Below the pieces are notes generated by a model that was not told the origin of the DNA, made no database searches, and was given only the letters and a program-made list of their open reading frames with translations. The position numbers and the translations under genes are program-made. Positions 37,620-46,608 of a DNA stretch of 64,000 nt are shown piece after piece (position 1 is the stretch's first letter; every line of letters begins with the position of its first letter). Where the stretch lies: assembly GCF_000400995.2 (NCBI RefSeq), contig NZ_DF238999.1:314297-378296 (forward strand). The letters run 5' to 3'. Source of the DNA: Acidovorax sp. MR-S7. Its GTDB lineage: Bacteria; Pseudomonadota; Gammaproteobacteria; Burkholderiales; Burkholderiaceae_C.

Positions 37620-38549
37620 ATGAGTGAACTCGGGCAATACATCTTCAACGGCCTGATGCTCGGCATGATCTATGCCATGGTCGCCGTGGGCTTCACGCTG
37701 TTCTTCGGCGTGCTGGACGTGATCAAGTTCTCGCACGGCGACGTGCTGATGGTCGGCGCGTTCGCCGGGCTGGCCGCCTCGGTCGGCATGACCTTGCTGG
37801 ACCTGGGCTCGCCCTGGCTGCAGCTGCTGGCCGTGGTGCTGTGCGCCATCTGCGTGACGGGCGCTTTAGGCGCGGCCATCGCCAAGTACCTGATCCTGCC
37901 GCTGCGCAAGGCGCCGCCGCTCAACACCTTGCTGGCCACGCTGATGCTCGGCACGGTGATCCGCGAGGCGGTGCGGCTGTTCTACCCGGACGGCTCGAAC
38001 CCCAAGCCCTTCCCGCGCCTGCTGCCCACCAGCTCGGTCGAGCTGGGCGGCCTCTCGTTGCGGGTGGACAACCTGCTGCTGCTCGCCGCGGGCGCCGCCG
38101 TGATCGTGGGCGTGCACCTGCTCATCACGCGCACCCGCCTCGGCATGGCCATCCGCGCCGTGGCGCAGGACGGCGAGACCGCACGCCTCATGGGCATCAA
38201 CTTCGAGGCGGTGGTGCTGCTCACCTTCGCACTGGGCTCCGGCATGGCGGCCCTGGCGGGCGTGATGAACGGCCTGTACTACAACGAGATCAACTTCAAC
38301 ATCGGCCTGCTGCTGGGCGTGATCGGCTTCGCCGCCGCCATCCTCGGCGGCCTGGGCAACGTCTACGGCGCCATCCTCGGCGGCTTTCTGTTCGCCGGCC
38401 TGCAGGTGCTGGGCAGCGCGGCGCTGCCTGCCCTGGTTCCCGACATTCCCAGTGCGTACAAGGACGTGTTCGCCTTCGCCGTGGTCATCGTGCTGATGGC
38501 CTGGAAGCCGACCGGCCTGATCGCCGAAAAATCCAGCGAGCGCGTGTGA
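37620..38549 (+). CDS. livH: ABC transporter permease LivH type
   Basis: 309-residue inner-membrane permease with about eight transmembrane helices: MSELGQYIFNGLMLGMIYAMVAVGFTLFFGVLDVIKFSHGD at the N-terminus is the LivH hallmark, and GEDGETARLMGI-like AVAQDGETARLMGINF is the coupling loop. Start ATG 54 bases after the binding protein gene; four bases before livM. Confidence 0.95.
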   Translation: MSELGQYIFNGLMLGMIYAMVAVGFTLFFGVLDVIKFSHGDVLMVGAFAGLAASVGMTLLDLGSPWLQLLAVVLCAICVTGALGAAIAKYLILPLRKAPPLNTLLATLMLGTVIREAVRLFYPDGSNPKPFPRLLPTSSVELGGLSLRVDNLLLLAAGAAVIVGVHLLITRTRLGMAIRAVAQDGETARLMGINFEAVVLLTFALGSGMAALAGVMNGLYYNEINFNIGLLLGVIGFAAAILGGLGNVYGAILGGFLFAGLQVLGSAALPALVPDIPSAYKDVFAFAVVIVLMAWKPTGLIAEKSSERV

Positions 38550-38553
38550 CACC

Positions 38554-39714
38554 ATGACCACCAGCCAACCCCGCAATCCCACCCTGGTGCTGGCGCTCGC
38601 CAGCATCGCCCTCACCGTGTACATGTGGCTGTTCCTGCACGCCGAATCGCAGGCCGCCGTCGGCGCGTTGCTGGCCCTGGCTGCCATCGCGATCGCGCTG
38701 GCACGCAAGACCGGCATCGCCGGGCAGATCGGCACGGCCGGCGCCCTGCGCCCCGGCCAGGCCAACCTCTGGGCCGCGGGCTCGGTGCTCGCCCTGATCG
38801 CGCTGTTCTACGACCAGCACTTCGCGCTGCTCATGATCTGCGCCGTGCTGCTCTACACCACCGCAGGCCTGGGGCTGACACTGCAGTTCGGCTTCTCCGG
38901 CGTGGCCAACTTCGCCGGCGCGGCCTTCTTCGGCATCGGCGCCTACGCCACGGCGGTGCTCGCCACGCACACGGGCATCCCGCACCTGCTGATCGTGGTG
39001 ATCTCGGGCGCGATCGCCGCCGTGATCGGCTCGGTGCTGATCGCCCCGGTGCTGCGCACCCGCGGCCACTACGCGGCGCTGGTGACCATCGCCTTCGGCA
39101 TCCTGTTCAAGACCTTCATCGAGGTGAACGACGTGCTGGGCGGCCCGCAGGGCCTGCAGGTGCCGGGCATGACGCTGTTCGGCTACGCGCTCAACGACGG
39201 CTTCACCGTCTTCGGCCACGAGGCGTCGTTCTACGTGAGCTACGCCCTGCTCAGCCTCGTGGTGTGCGGCGGCATCTTCCTGCTGGTGAAGGCGCTGGAG
39301 CGCTCCTGGGTCGGCCTCGCCATGGACGTGGTGCGCACCGACGAGACGGCCGCCGCCACCTTCGGCCTGCACATCGCGCGCTGGAAGGTCATCGCCTTCA
39401 TGATGGGCAACTGCTTCGCCGGCATCGCGGGCAGCGTGTACGGCATGCTGACCGGCTTCGTGGCGCCGAACAATTTCACCTTCGCCGATTCGCTGCTCAT
39501 GCTGTCGATCGTCATTCTGGGCGGCCTGGGCAATGCAGTGGGGCTGCTGCCCGCCGCGGTGATCGTGCTCGTGCTGCCCGAGAAGCTGCAGTTCATCCAG
39601 GAATACCGCTTCCTGTTCTACGCCGCGCTGGTGATCGCCATCCTGCTGTTCCGCCCCGACGGCCTGCTGCCGCGCAAGACCCGCCTGTTCTTCAGCCAGG
39701 AGGCCGCACGATGA
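38554..39714 (+). CDS. livM: ABC transporter permease LivM type
   Basis: 386-residue permease, partner of LivH. About ten hydrophobic segments including a longer N-terminal part (residues 1-85) ahead of the conserved core GFSGVANFAGAAFFGIGAYATAVLA and the coupling loop region DVVRTDETAAATFG. Overlaps livG by 4 bases (ATGA). Confidence 0.94.
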   Translation: MTTSQPRNPTLVLALASIALTVYMWLFLHAESQAAVGALLALAAIAIALARKTGIAGQIGTAGALRPGQANLWAAGSVLALIALFYDQHFALLMICAVLLYTTAGLGLTLQFGFSGVANFAGAAFFGIGAYATAVLATHTGIPHLLIVVISGAIAAVIGSVLIAPVLRTRGHYAALVTIAFGILFKTFIEVNDVLGGPQGLQVPGMTLFGYALNDGFTVFGHEASFYVSYALLSLVVCGGIFLLVKALERSWVGLAMDVVRTDETAAATFGLHIARWKVIAFMMGNCFAGIAGSVYGMLTGFVAPNNFTFADSLLMLSIVILGGLGNAVGLLPAAVIVLVLPEKLQFIQEYRFLFYAALVIAILLFRPDGLLPRKTRLFFSQEAAR

Positions 39715-40499
39715 GCCAGACACCCACCCTGGTTGAGGTCAAGGGCCTGACCATGCGCTTCGGCGGCCTGACGGCGCTCGACCATCTCGACATGTCCATC
39801 CATGAGGGCGAGGTGCTGGGCCTGCTGGGCCCCAACGGCTCGGGCAAGACGACGTTCTTCAATGTGCTGACGGGCCTCTACAAGGCCAGCAGCGGCAGCA
39901 TCTCCTACCGGGGCGGCGAAATCATCGGCAAGACGCCGCAGGAGATCTACCGCAGCGGCGTGGCGCGCACCTTCCAGCGCTCGCGCCTGTCGCTGCCGCT
40001 GACGGTGTTCGACAACATCGTCATCGGCGACTACCAGCACATGCAGCACGGGCTGGTCTTCAACCTGCTGCGGCGCCGTGCCTTCCGCGCCGAGTACGAG
40101 GCCTACGTGGAGAAAGTGCGCGGCCTGCTAGGCATCTTCAGCCCGCCGCTGGTGAGCCGCATGTTCGAGCCCGTGGAGACGTTCACGATGATCGACCGGC
40201 GCCGCATCGAGGTGTGCCGCGCGCTGCTGAGCCAGCCGCGCCTGCTGCTGCTGGACGAGCCCTCGGCCGGCATGACGCACGACGAGACGCACGCGCTGAT
40301 GGGCGACATCCTGGACGTGCGCCGCAAGCTCGGCAACCTGACCGTGGTGCTGATCGAGCACGAGATGAACGTCATCGAGCGCATCACCGACCGCTGTGTC
40401 GTCCTGAACTACGGCAAGAAGATCGCCGAAGGGAGCTATGCGGAGATCACCTCCGACCCGCAAGTGCAGACCGCCTACCTGGGAGAGGAAACCGTATGA
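39711..40499 (+). CDS. livG: ABC transporter ATPase LivG type with degenerate signature
   Basis: 262-residue ATPase of the liv-type importer. Walker A GPNGSGKTT and Walker B LLLLDEPSAG are intact and the switch His is in VVLIEHEMNVI. The ABC signature, normally L-S-x-G-Q or, in LivG, A-Y-G-D-Q, is replaced by FTMIDRRRIEVCRAL: neither the Ser nor the Gly pair is present. Because LivF keeps MSGGEQ, one ATP site of the pair would be catalytically weak. Overlaps livM and livF by 4 bases each. Confidence 0.92.
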   Translation: MSQTPTLVEVKGLTMRFGGLTALDHLDMSIHEGEVLGLLGPNGSGKTTFFNVLTGLYKASSGSISYRGGEIIGKTPQEIYRSGVARTFQRSRLSLPLTVFDNIVIGDYQHMQHGLVFNLLRRRAFRAEYEAYVEKVRGLLGIFSPPLVSRMFEPVETFTMIDRRRIEVCRALLSQPRLLLLDEPSAGMTHDETHALMGDILDVRRKLGNLTVVLIEHEMNVIERITDRCVVLNYGKKIAEGSYAEITSDPQVQTAYLGEETV

Positions 40500-41203
40500 G
40501 CGCCCTGACCGTGAAAGGCCTGACCACGGGCTACGACAAGGTGAACGTGCTGCACGACGTGTGCATCGACGTCGCGCCGGGCAAGATCACCTGCATCCTG
40601 GGCGCCAACGGCGCGGGCAAGAGCACGCTGATCCGCTCCATCCTGGGGCTCACGCCGCCGCGCCAGGGCCAGATCCTGTGGAACGGCCGCGACCTCGCGG
40701 GCGAGAAGACGCACCGCATCATCGCCAGCGGCATCGCCTGCATTCCCGAAGGGCGCAAGGTATTTCCGCGCATGACGGTGGCAGAGAACCTCGCGCTCGG
40801 CGCCTTCCTGGAAAAGGACTCGGCGCGGGTGCGCGAGCGCCTGGCCAGGGTGTACGAGATCTTCCCGCGCCTGAAGGAGCGCGCGGTGCAGCTCGCCGGC
40901 ACCATGTCGGGCGGCGAACAGGCCATGGTGTCCATCGGCCGCGGCCTGATGGCCGAGCCCCGGCTGCTGGTGATCGACGAGCCTTCGCTGGGCCTGTCGC
41001 CGCTGTACGTGAAGGAAAATTTCAGCGTCATCAAGCACATCAACGCGCTGGGCATCACCGTGCTGCTGGTGGAGCAGAACGCACGCCAGACGCTGGCCAT
41101 CTCGCATTACGGCTACGTGCTCTCGCAGGGCCGCGTGATGGCCGAGGGCACGGCCGATGCGCTGGCCGCCAACGACGAAGTGAAAGCCGCCTATTTCGGC
41201 TGA
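40496..41203 (+). CDS. livF: ABC transporter ATPase LivF type
   Basis: 235-residue second ATPase. Walker A GANGAGKST, Q-loop, signature MSGGEQAMVSIGRGL, Walker B LLVIDEPSLGLSP and switch His region VLLVEQNARQTL are all present; the switch position is Gln-Asn (VEQN), as is normal for LivF. Start at 40496 overlaps the livG stop (ATGA). Confidence 0.95.
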   Translation: MSALTVKGLTTGYDKVNVLHDVCIDVAPGKITCILGANGAGKSTLIRSILGLTPPRQGQILWNGRDLAGEKTHRIIASGIACIPEGRKVFPRMTVAENLALGAFLEKDSARVRERLARVYEIFPRLKERAVQLAGTMSGGEQAMVSIGRGLMAEPRLLVIDEPSLGLSPLYVKENFSVIKHINALGITVLLVEQNARQTLAISHYGYVLSQGRVMAEGTADALAANDEVKAAYFG

Positions 41204-41215
41204 GGAAAGGAACCC

Positions 41216-42496
41216 ATGCACGACTGCCTTGGATGGCCCGCCCGCGAACTGGTGGCCCGCCTCGCGCGCCGCGAACTGCGCGCCCAGGACGTGGCCCAGG
41301 CCTTCATCGAGCGCGTCCACGAACGCGAGCCCCAGGTGCTGGCCTGGCAGCACTTCGATGCCGCGCAGGTGCTGGCGCAGGCCCGTGCGCTGGACGAGGC
41401 GCCACAGGCCGGCGCGCTGCACGGCCTACCCATCGGGGTGAAGGACCTGATGGACACCTGCGACATGCCCACCACCTACGGCTCGCCTATCTACGCAGGG
41501 CATAAGCCGCTGGTGGATGCGGGCTGCGTGGCGATGGCGCGCAGCGCCGGCGCCCTCGTCATGGGCAAGACCGTGACCACCGAATTCGCCACCTTCCAGC
41601 CCGGCCCCACGCGCAACCCGCGTGCGCCGCTGGACGCGCCGCGCACGCCGGGCGGTTCGTCCAGCGGCTCGGCCGCCGCCGTGGCGGCGGGCATGGTGCC
41701 GGTGGCCTTCGGCACGCAGACGGCGGGCTCCATCGTGCGCCCCGCGGCCTATTGCGGCGTGGTGGGCTACAAGCCCACGCACGGCACCCTGCCGCTCGCC
41801 GGCATCAAGCCGCTCTCGCCCAGCCTGGACACGGTGGGCGCCATCGCGCGCACCGTGGACGACGCCGCCTTCCTGGTCGGCACGCTGGCCGGCCTGCCGC
41901 TCGCGCCCCAGCCCATCGGGCGGCTGCGCATCGGGCTGTGCCGCACGCCGCATGGGGACCGGGCCGGCGACGACACACGCCGCGCTCTGCAACAGGCGGC
42001 CGACGTGCTCGCACGCGGCGGTGCGCGCGTGGCCGAGGTCATCCTGCCCGATACGTTCGCCTCGCTGAATGCCGCGCAGGTCGACATCATGGGCCACGAG
42101 GCCGCCGCTGCCTTCGCGCCGGAGCTGCGCACAGACTCCCACCTGTTCAGCCCGGCCTTTGCCGCCGTGCTGGCCAGCGGCCGGCAGGTGGACGGCCTGC
42201 GCTTCTTCGCGGCGCAAGCCCAGGCACGCGCTGCGCGCCATGCGCTGGACGCCGTGTTCACTCAGGTGGACATACTGCTCGCCCCGAGCACGGAAGGCAT
42301 CGCCCCGGCGGGACTGGAGGCCACGGGCGATCCCGTGTTCAACCGCATGTGGTCCCTGCTGGGCAATCCCTGCGTCCATGTTCCCGTGGGCACGGGCGCA
42401 CACAACATGCCCGTGGGCGTAACGCTCGTCGCCCCCGCTTACCACGATGCCCAGGCCCTGAGCGCAGCACATGCGCTGGAGCGTGCCCTGGCATAA
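41216..42496 (+). CDS. amidase-signature-family amidase
   Basis: 426-residue serine amidase of the AS family. The Ser-Ser-Lys triad is visible: Lys in LPIGVKDLMDT, cis-Ser in TPGGSSSGSAAAVAAG and nucleophile Ser in GTQTAGSIVRPAAY. Hydrolyses a carboxamide to acid plus ammonia. Begins 12 bases after livF, so it is translated with the importer; GatA and urea amidolyase are unlikely because their partner genes are missing. Confidence 0.9.
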   Translation: MHDCLGWPARELVARLARRELRAQDVAQAFIERVHEREPQVLAWQHFDAAQVLAQARALDEAPQAGALHGLPIGVKDLMDTCDMPTTYGSPIYAGHKPLVDAGCVAMARSAGALVMGKTVTTEFATFQPGPTRNPRAPLDAPRTPGGSSSGSAAAVAAGMVPVAFGTQTAGSIVRPAAYCGVVGYKPTHGTLPLAGIKPLSPSLDTVGAIARTVDDAAFLVGTLAGLPLAPQPIGRLRIGLCRTPHGDRAGDDTRRALQQAADVLARGGARVAEVILPDTFASLNAAQVDIMGHEAAAAFAPELRTDSHLFSPAFAAVLASGRQVDGLRFFAAQAQARAARHALDAVFTQVDILLAPSTEGIAPAGLEATGDPVFNRMWSLLGNPCVHVPVGTGAHNMPVGVTLVAPAYHDAQALSAAHALERALA

Positions 42497-42516
42497 CCAT
42501 CCCACAGGAGACCCCT

Positions 42517-43797
42517 TTGAACCAGCCACCCAGCCTCGACGCCCCGGCCCGCGCGCAGGACGCCGTGAACCACGACCGCCTGCAGGCCTCCATCGCCGCG
42601 CTGGCCGCATTCGGCGGCCGCGCGGACGGCGGCGTATCCCGCGAGACGCTCACCGACATCGACCTCGCCTCGCGCCGCCACCTCGTCGACCAAGCCCGCG
42701 CCCTGGGCTGCGAGGTCATGATCGACGACTGCGCCAACCTGTTCTTCCGCCGCCCGGGGCGGGACAACGCGCTGCCGGCCGTGCTCACGGGCAGCCACGG
42801 CGACACCCAGCCCGTGGGCGGCAAGCTCGACGGCGCCTATGGCGTGCTGGCCGGGCTGGAAACCATCGCCGCGCTCAACGACGCAGGCATCGAGACGCTG
42901 CGCCCCATCGAGGTCGTTGCCTGGACGAACGAGGAAGGCAGCCGCTTCGGCCCCGGCGCGATGGGCTCCAGTGCCTTCGTCGATCCGTCCCGGCTGCCGG
43001 GCTACCTCGGCTCCACGGACAAGGACGGTGTGCGCTTCGGCGATGCACTGCAGACCGCCCTCGCGCAGGCGCCCGGCCTGCCCCGCTGCGCCATGCAGCG
43101 CCCCCTGTCGGCCTGCGTGGAGCTGCACATCGAGCAGGGGCCCGTACTGGAGCGCGCCGGCATCCCGCTCGGCGTGGTGACGGGCATCCAGGCCGTGCGC
43201 TGGTTCACCGTGTCGTGCCACGGCGTGATGGCCCATGCCGGCACCACGCCCATGGACGAGCGCCGCGACGCGATGGCCGCGGCCATGCCGCTGGCACAAA
43301 AGCTCTACGACTACGCGGCCTCGCAAAGCGCCACCCAGCTGCGACTGACCCTGGGCCGCTGGCAGGTCACGCCCAACTCGGTCAACACGATTCCTGGCCG
43401 GGTGGACTTCACCGTGGACATGCGCTGCCTGGACGACGGCGTGCTCGACGGTTTCGAGGCGTTCCTGCATGCGCAGGTGGCCGCATCCCAGGGTGCCGTC
43501 ACCATCGAGCGCTTCTTCCAGCGCGCACCCACGCACTTCCCGCGGCCCATGCTGGACCTGATCCAGGAAGCGGCCGGGCGCGCCAGCGCCCGGGCCGGGC
43601 TGCCCGCACCGCTGGCGCTGACCTCCGGCGCCTTCCACGACGCGATGTACCTGGCCGACCACTGTCCCACGGCGATGATCTTCGTGCCCAGCGAAAAGGG
43701 AATCAGCCACAATGCGGCCGAAGCCACGGCACCGCGCGACCTGTTCCTGGGCGCACAAGCCCTCGCCTACACGGTGACCGCCCTGGCCAATCGCTAG
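42517..43797 (+). CDS. M20-family N-carbamoyl amino acid hydrolase / allantoate amidohydrolase
   Basis: Zinc peptidase-fold enzyme of 426 residues that removes carbamoyl or ureido groups. Metal ligands are seen in LTGSHGDTQPVGGKLDGAYG (His, Asp), NEEGSRFGPGAMGS (Glu-Glu), ELHIEQGPVLE and the late GISHNAAEAT (His). Dimerisation-domain motif HAGTTPMDERRDAM is conserved. The best start is the TTG at 42517 with AGGAG six bases upstream; no ATG fits. With the upstream amidase it should release ammonia from the imported compound. Confidence 0.88.
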   Translation: MNQPPSLDAPARAQDAVNHDRLQASIAALAAFGGRADGGVSRETLTDIDLASRRHLVDQARALGCEVMIDDCANLFFRRPGRDNALPAVLTGSHGDTQPVGGKLDGAYGVLAGLETIAALNDAGIETLRPIEVVAWTNEEGSRFGPGAMGSSAFVDPSRLPGYLGSTDKDGVRFGDALQTALAQAPGLPRCAMQRPLSACVELHIEQGPVLERAGIPLGVVTGIQAVRWFTVSCHGVMAHAGTTPMDERRDAMAAAMPLAQKLYDYAASQSATQLRLTLGRWQVTPNSVNTIPGRVDFTVDMRCLDDGVLDGFEAFLHAQVAASQGAVTIERFFQRAPTHFPRPMLDLIQEAAGRASARAGLPAPLALTSGAFHDAMYLADHCPTAMIFVPSEKGISHNAAEATAPRDLFLGAQALAYTVTALANR

Positions 43798-43812
43798 CTG
43801 AAAACCCCACCC

Positions 43813-44394
43813 GTGACGCCCCGCAAGCCCCGTGCCCCAGCCCCATCCCACCCCGCCAGCACGCTGGGCGTGCGCCTGCGGCATGCGCGGCTGGTCGCCG
43901 GCTTCACGCTGCTGGAGCTGGCACAGCGGGCCGAATGCTCGGAAAGCCTGATCTCCAAGATCGAGCGCGGGTCGGCCACCCCGTCCCTGGCCATGCTGCA
44001 CCGGCTGGCCGTGGCGCTGAACACCAACATCGCGGCCCTGACCACGGAAGGCTCGCCCAACGCCGGCCCCATCCTGCGCCAGGGCGAGCGGCCCGTGATC
44101 CGCAGCGGCGGCCTCGGCCTGGAGCGGCTGGTGCTACCCCAGCGCGGCGGCCTGCTCCAGGCCAACATCCACATCATCGACCCGGGCGAGGCCAGCGACG
44201 GCCAGATCGAGCACACCGGCGAAGAAATGGGCTACGTGCTGGAAGGCACCGTGGAGCTGCAGCTAGGGCATGAACGCTTCATCCTGCAGCCGGGCGATGC
44301 CTTCACGTTCTCCAGCCAGGTGCCCCACGGCTACCGCAATGCCGGCGAAGTGGTGGCTCGCATCCTCTGGGTCAACTCGCCTGCCACTTTCTAG
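43813..44394 (+). CDS. XRE-cupin transcriptional regulator
   Basis: 193-residue regulator with an N-terminal XRE helix-turn-helix (about 17-72; LRHARLVAGFTLLELAQRAECSESLISKIERG) and a C-terminal cupin sensor (about 110-190; EEMGYVLEGTVELQLG and FSSQVPHGYRN). GTG start at 43813, 15 bases after the carbamoylase stop. Such regulators usually control the adjacent amino-acid or polyamine catabolic genes, here the operon it ends. Its stop overlaps the converging argO stop by 4 bases. Confidence 0.9.
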   Translation: MTPRKPRAPAPSHPASTLGVRLRHARLVAGFTLLELAQRAECSESLISKIERGSATPSLAMLHRLAVALNTNIAALTTEGSPNAGPILRQGERPVIRSGGLGLERLVLPQRGGLLQANIHIIDPGEASDGQIEHTGEEMGYVLEGTVELQLGHERFILQPGDAFTFSSQVPHGYRNAGEVVARILWVNSPATF

Positions 44395-45020
44395 GCGGCC
44401 TGCCACACCCACCACGCCAGCACGAACATCATCGCGCCGGTGAGCGTATCCAGTACCCGCCATGCACGCGGATTGGCGAACACGCCCTGCAGCCGCCGCC
44501 CCGCGAAGGCCAGTACCACGAACCACACCAGGCTGGCCGAGGCGGCGCCCAGCACGAAGACCCACTTGAGGCTGCCATCCTGCCGTGCGCCGATGGAGCC
44601 GATCAGCAGCACCGTGTCCAGGTACACATGGGGATTGAGCAGCGTGATGACCGCCAGTCCGCTCACCACGCCCAGCACGCCGCGGGCCACGCCGCTGCCC
44701 GCAGCATGAAGCCCCGCGTCGGGCGCAAAAAAAGCGCGGTGCCACGCGAACAGGCCATAGGCCAGCAGGAACAGCACGCCGCCCAGTTGCAGGGCATGCG
44801 CCAGGGTGGGCGAGCTGCCCAGTACCTGCGCCATGCCTGCCACACCCAGGCCCACCAGCAGTGCGTCGCTGGCCACGCACCAGGCCACGCACACGCCCAC
44901 GTGCCGGCCCTGCACCGCCTGGCGCAGCACATACAGGTTCTGCGCCCCGATGGAGACGATGAGCGACAGGCAGACGGTGAAGCCCGCAAGCCAGGAGGAG
45001 GAAACGGCAGTGGTGAACAT
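44391..45020 (-). CDS. argO: LysE/ArgO-family amino acid exporter
   Basis: 209-residue inner-membrane exporter with six helices. The N-terminal FTVCLSLIVSIGAQNLYVLRQAVQG and the NPHVYLDTVLLIGSIG motif are typical of ArgO/LysE, which export arginine or lysine. Divergently placed with argP, its usual activator. Confidence 0.92.
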   Translation of the reverse strand: MFTTAVSSSWLAGFTVCLSLIVSIGAQNLYVLRQAVQGRHVGVCVAWCVASDALLVGLGVAGMAQVLGSSPTLAHALQLGGVLFLLAYGLFAWHRAFFAPDAGLHAAGSGVARGVLGVVSGLAVITLLNPHVYLDTVLLIGSIGARQDGSLKWVFVLGAASASLVWFVVLAFAGRRLQGVFANPRAWRVLDTLTGAMMFVLAWWVWQAA

Positions 45021-45088
45021 GGGGGCATCGTAGGCCTCCGTCTGGTTAAGTACACTTCAAACTTCTAACCAATCTTTAGCAAAACTGA

Positions 45089-45997
45089 ATGCTGGACTAT
45101 GCTGCTCTGGAAGCCTTGGCCGCCGTGGTGCGCGAGGGCAGTTTCGAGCGCGCCGCACGGCGCCTGCACGTCACGTCCTCGGCTGTCTCGCAGCGCATCA
45201 AGCAGCTGGAGGAGCGCGTGGGCCAGGTGCTGGTGCAGCGCGGCACGCCCTGCACGGGCACCGATGCGGGCCGGCGCCTGTGCCTGCACGTGGAGCAGGT
45301 GGCGTTGCTCGAGAACCAGTTGCGCCGCACCAATCCGGACCTGTTGCCCGATGCCCCCGCTCCTGCGCCCACACTCAAGCTGGCGGTGAACGCGGATTCG
45401 CTTTCCACCTGGTTCATGGAGGCCATGGCCGCCTTCACCGCCGGCGGCAACGAGCTGCTGGACCTGCGCATCGACGACCAGGAACACACGGGCGAGCGCC
45501 TGCGCGAAGGCGAGGTGATCGCCGCCGTGACCGCCACCGGCACAGCCATCGCGGGCTGCAACACCTGGCCGCTGGGCACCATGCGCTACGTGGCCGCCAC
45601 CAGCCCGGACTTCGCCGCACGCCACTTCGCCGGCGGCGTGACACCCGCCGCACTGGCCCGCGCGCCCATCATGATCTACGACCGCAAGGACCGCCTGCAG
45701 GACCTGTGGATGCAGGCACACGGCCTGGCTTCGCGCACGCAGGCGCCGCGGCACTTCCTGCCGTCCAACTTCGGCTACGTGCGCGCCTGCGAGATCGGCA
45801 TGGGCTGGGGCATGCACCCCACGGTGCTGATCGACCGGCAACTGCAGGACGGCACGCTGGTGGACCTGCTGCCGGGCCGCACGCTGGACGTGCCGCTCTA
45901 CTGGGCCCATCCGCGCAGCGCGCAGCAAGCATTGGACAGGCTGACTCAATGCGTGATGGGCGCTGCGCGGCGGTGGCTGGAAGCTCCCGCTTTCTGA
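45089..45997 (+). CDS. argP: LysR-family regulator ArgP
   Basis: 302-residue LysR protein: helix-turn-helix EALAAVVREGSFERAARRLHVTSSAVSQRIKQLEER at the N-terminus and a ligand domain with MRYVAATSPDFAARHF and NFGYVRACEIGMGWGMHPTVL, which match ArgP (IciA), sensor of lysine and arginine. Divergent from argO across 68 bases that include an AT-rich promoter tract (about 45045-45085). Confidence 0.93.
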   Translation: MLDYAALEALAAVVREGSFERAARRLHVTSSAVSQRIKQLEERVGQVLVQRGTPCTGTDAGRRLCLHVEQVALLENQLRRTNPDLLPDAPAPAPTLKLAVNADSLSTWFMEAMAAFTAGGNELLDLRIDDQEHTGERLREGEVIAAVTATGTAIAGCNTWPLGTMRYVAATSPDFAARHFAGGVTPAALARAPIMIYDRKDRLQDLWMQAHGLASRTQAPRHFLPSNFGYVRACEIGMGWGMHPTVLIDRQLQDGTLVDLLPGRTLDVPLYWAHPRSAQQALDRLTQCVMGAARRWLEAPAF

Positions 45998-46050
45998 GAA
46001 AGCGAACTGCTAACATTTCCCGCCATGCAGGAGTTTCAGGAGAAGGTTCA

Positions 46051-46608
46051 ATGTTGACGTGGTTCGAACCTGCCCAGCTCATCCGTGCCGTGCTCCTGGC
46101 ATGCGTCTTCCTCGTGGCCGGCGTCTTTCTTTCGAGGCTCATACGGCAGTTGATTGCAACGGCACTCCGCCACGATGCATCCGAACGGGTGGACCAAATC
46201 ACCCTCTCGTTCCTGAGCCACCTGTCGGTTCTGCTTCTCTGGCTTTTGCTGCTCACCGCTTATGCCCATTTGATTCCGCCATTGAACAGGCTCGGCACGG
46301 CCCTGCTGGCAGGCGTGAGCCTGGTATCGGTCATTGTCGGCTTTGCTGCGCAGAGCACCCTGGGCAACCTTGTGGCAGGCATTAGCCTGGTGCTCTACAA
46401 ACCCTTTCGCCGGGGTGATCGCATTCAGGTGCAGGCACCCACCGCCAGTGGCCACGAGATCGGCATAGTGGACGACATTTCACTCGGATACACCGTGCTG
46501 CGCACGGATGACCAGCGCCAAATCATCATTGCCAACGGCACCATGGCGCAGCAGACAATGATCAAGCTGGCCGCAGCTCCTTCGACCGCCAGTCGCAGCG
46601 ATGCTTGA
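46051..46608 (+). CDS. short MscS-family mechanosensitive channel
   Basis: 185-residue membrane protein, shorter than E. coli MscS (286). Two N-terminal helices, then the pore helix and beta-domain motif: TALLAGVSLVSVIVGFAAQSTLGNLVAGISLVLYKPFRRGDRI. The large C-terminal cage is missing. ATG at 46051 follows AGGAGAAGG. The region 46050-47250 is visibly less GC-rich (about 57% in sampled lines) than its neighbours, which hints at a separate origin. Overlaps the next gene by 8 bases. Confidence 0.85.
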   Translation: MLTWFEPAQLIRAVLLACVFLVAGVFLSRLIRQLIATALRHDASERVDQITLSFLSHLSVLLLWLLLLTAYAHLIPPLNRLGTALLAGVSLVSVIVGFAAQSTLGNLVAGISLVLYKPFRRGDRIQVQAPTASGHEIGIVDDISLGYTVLRTDDQRQIIIANGTMAQQTMIKLAAAPSTASRSDA

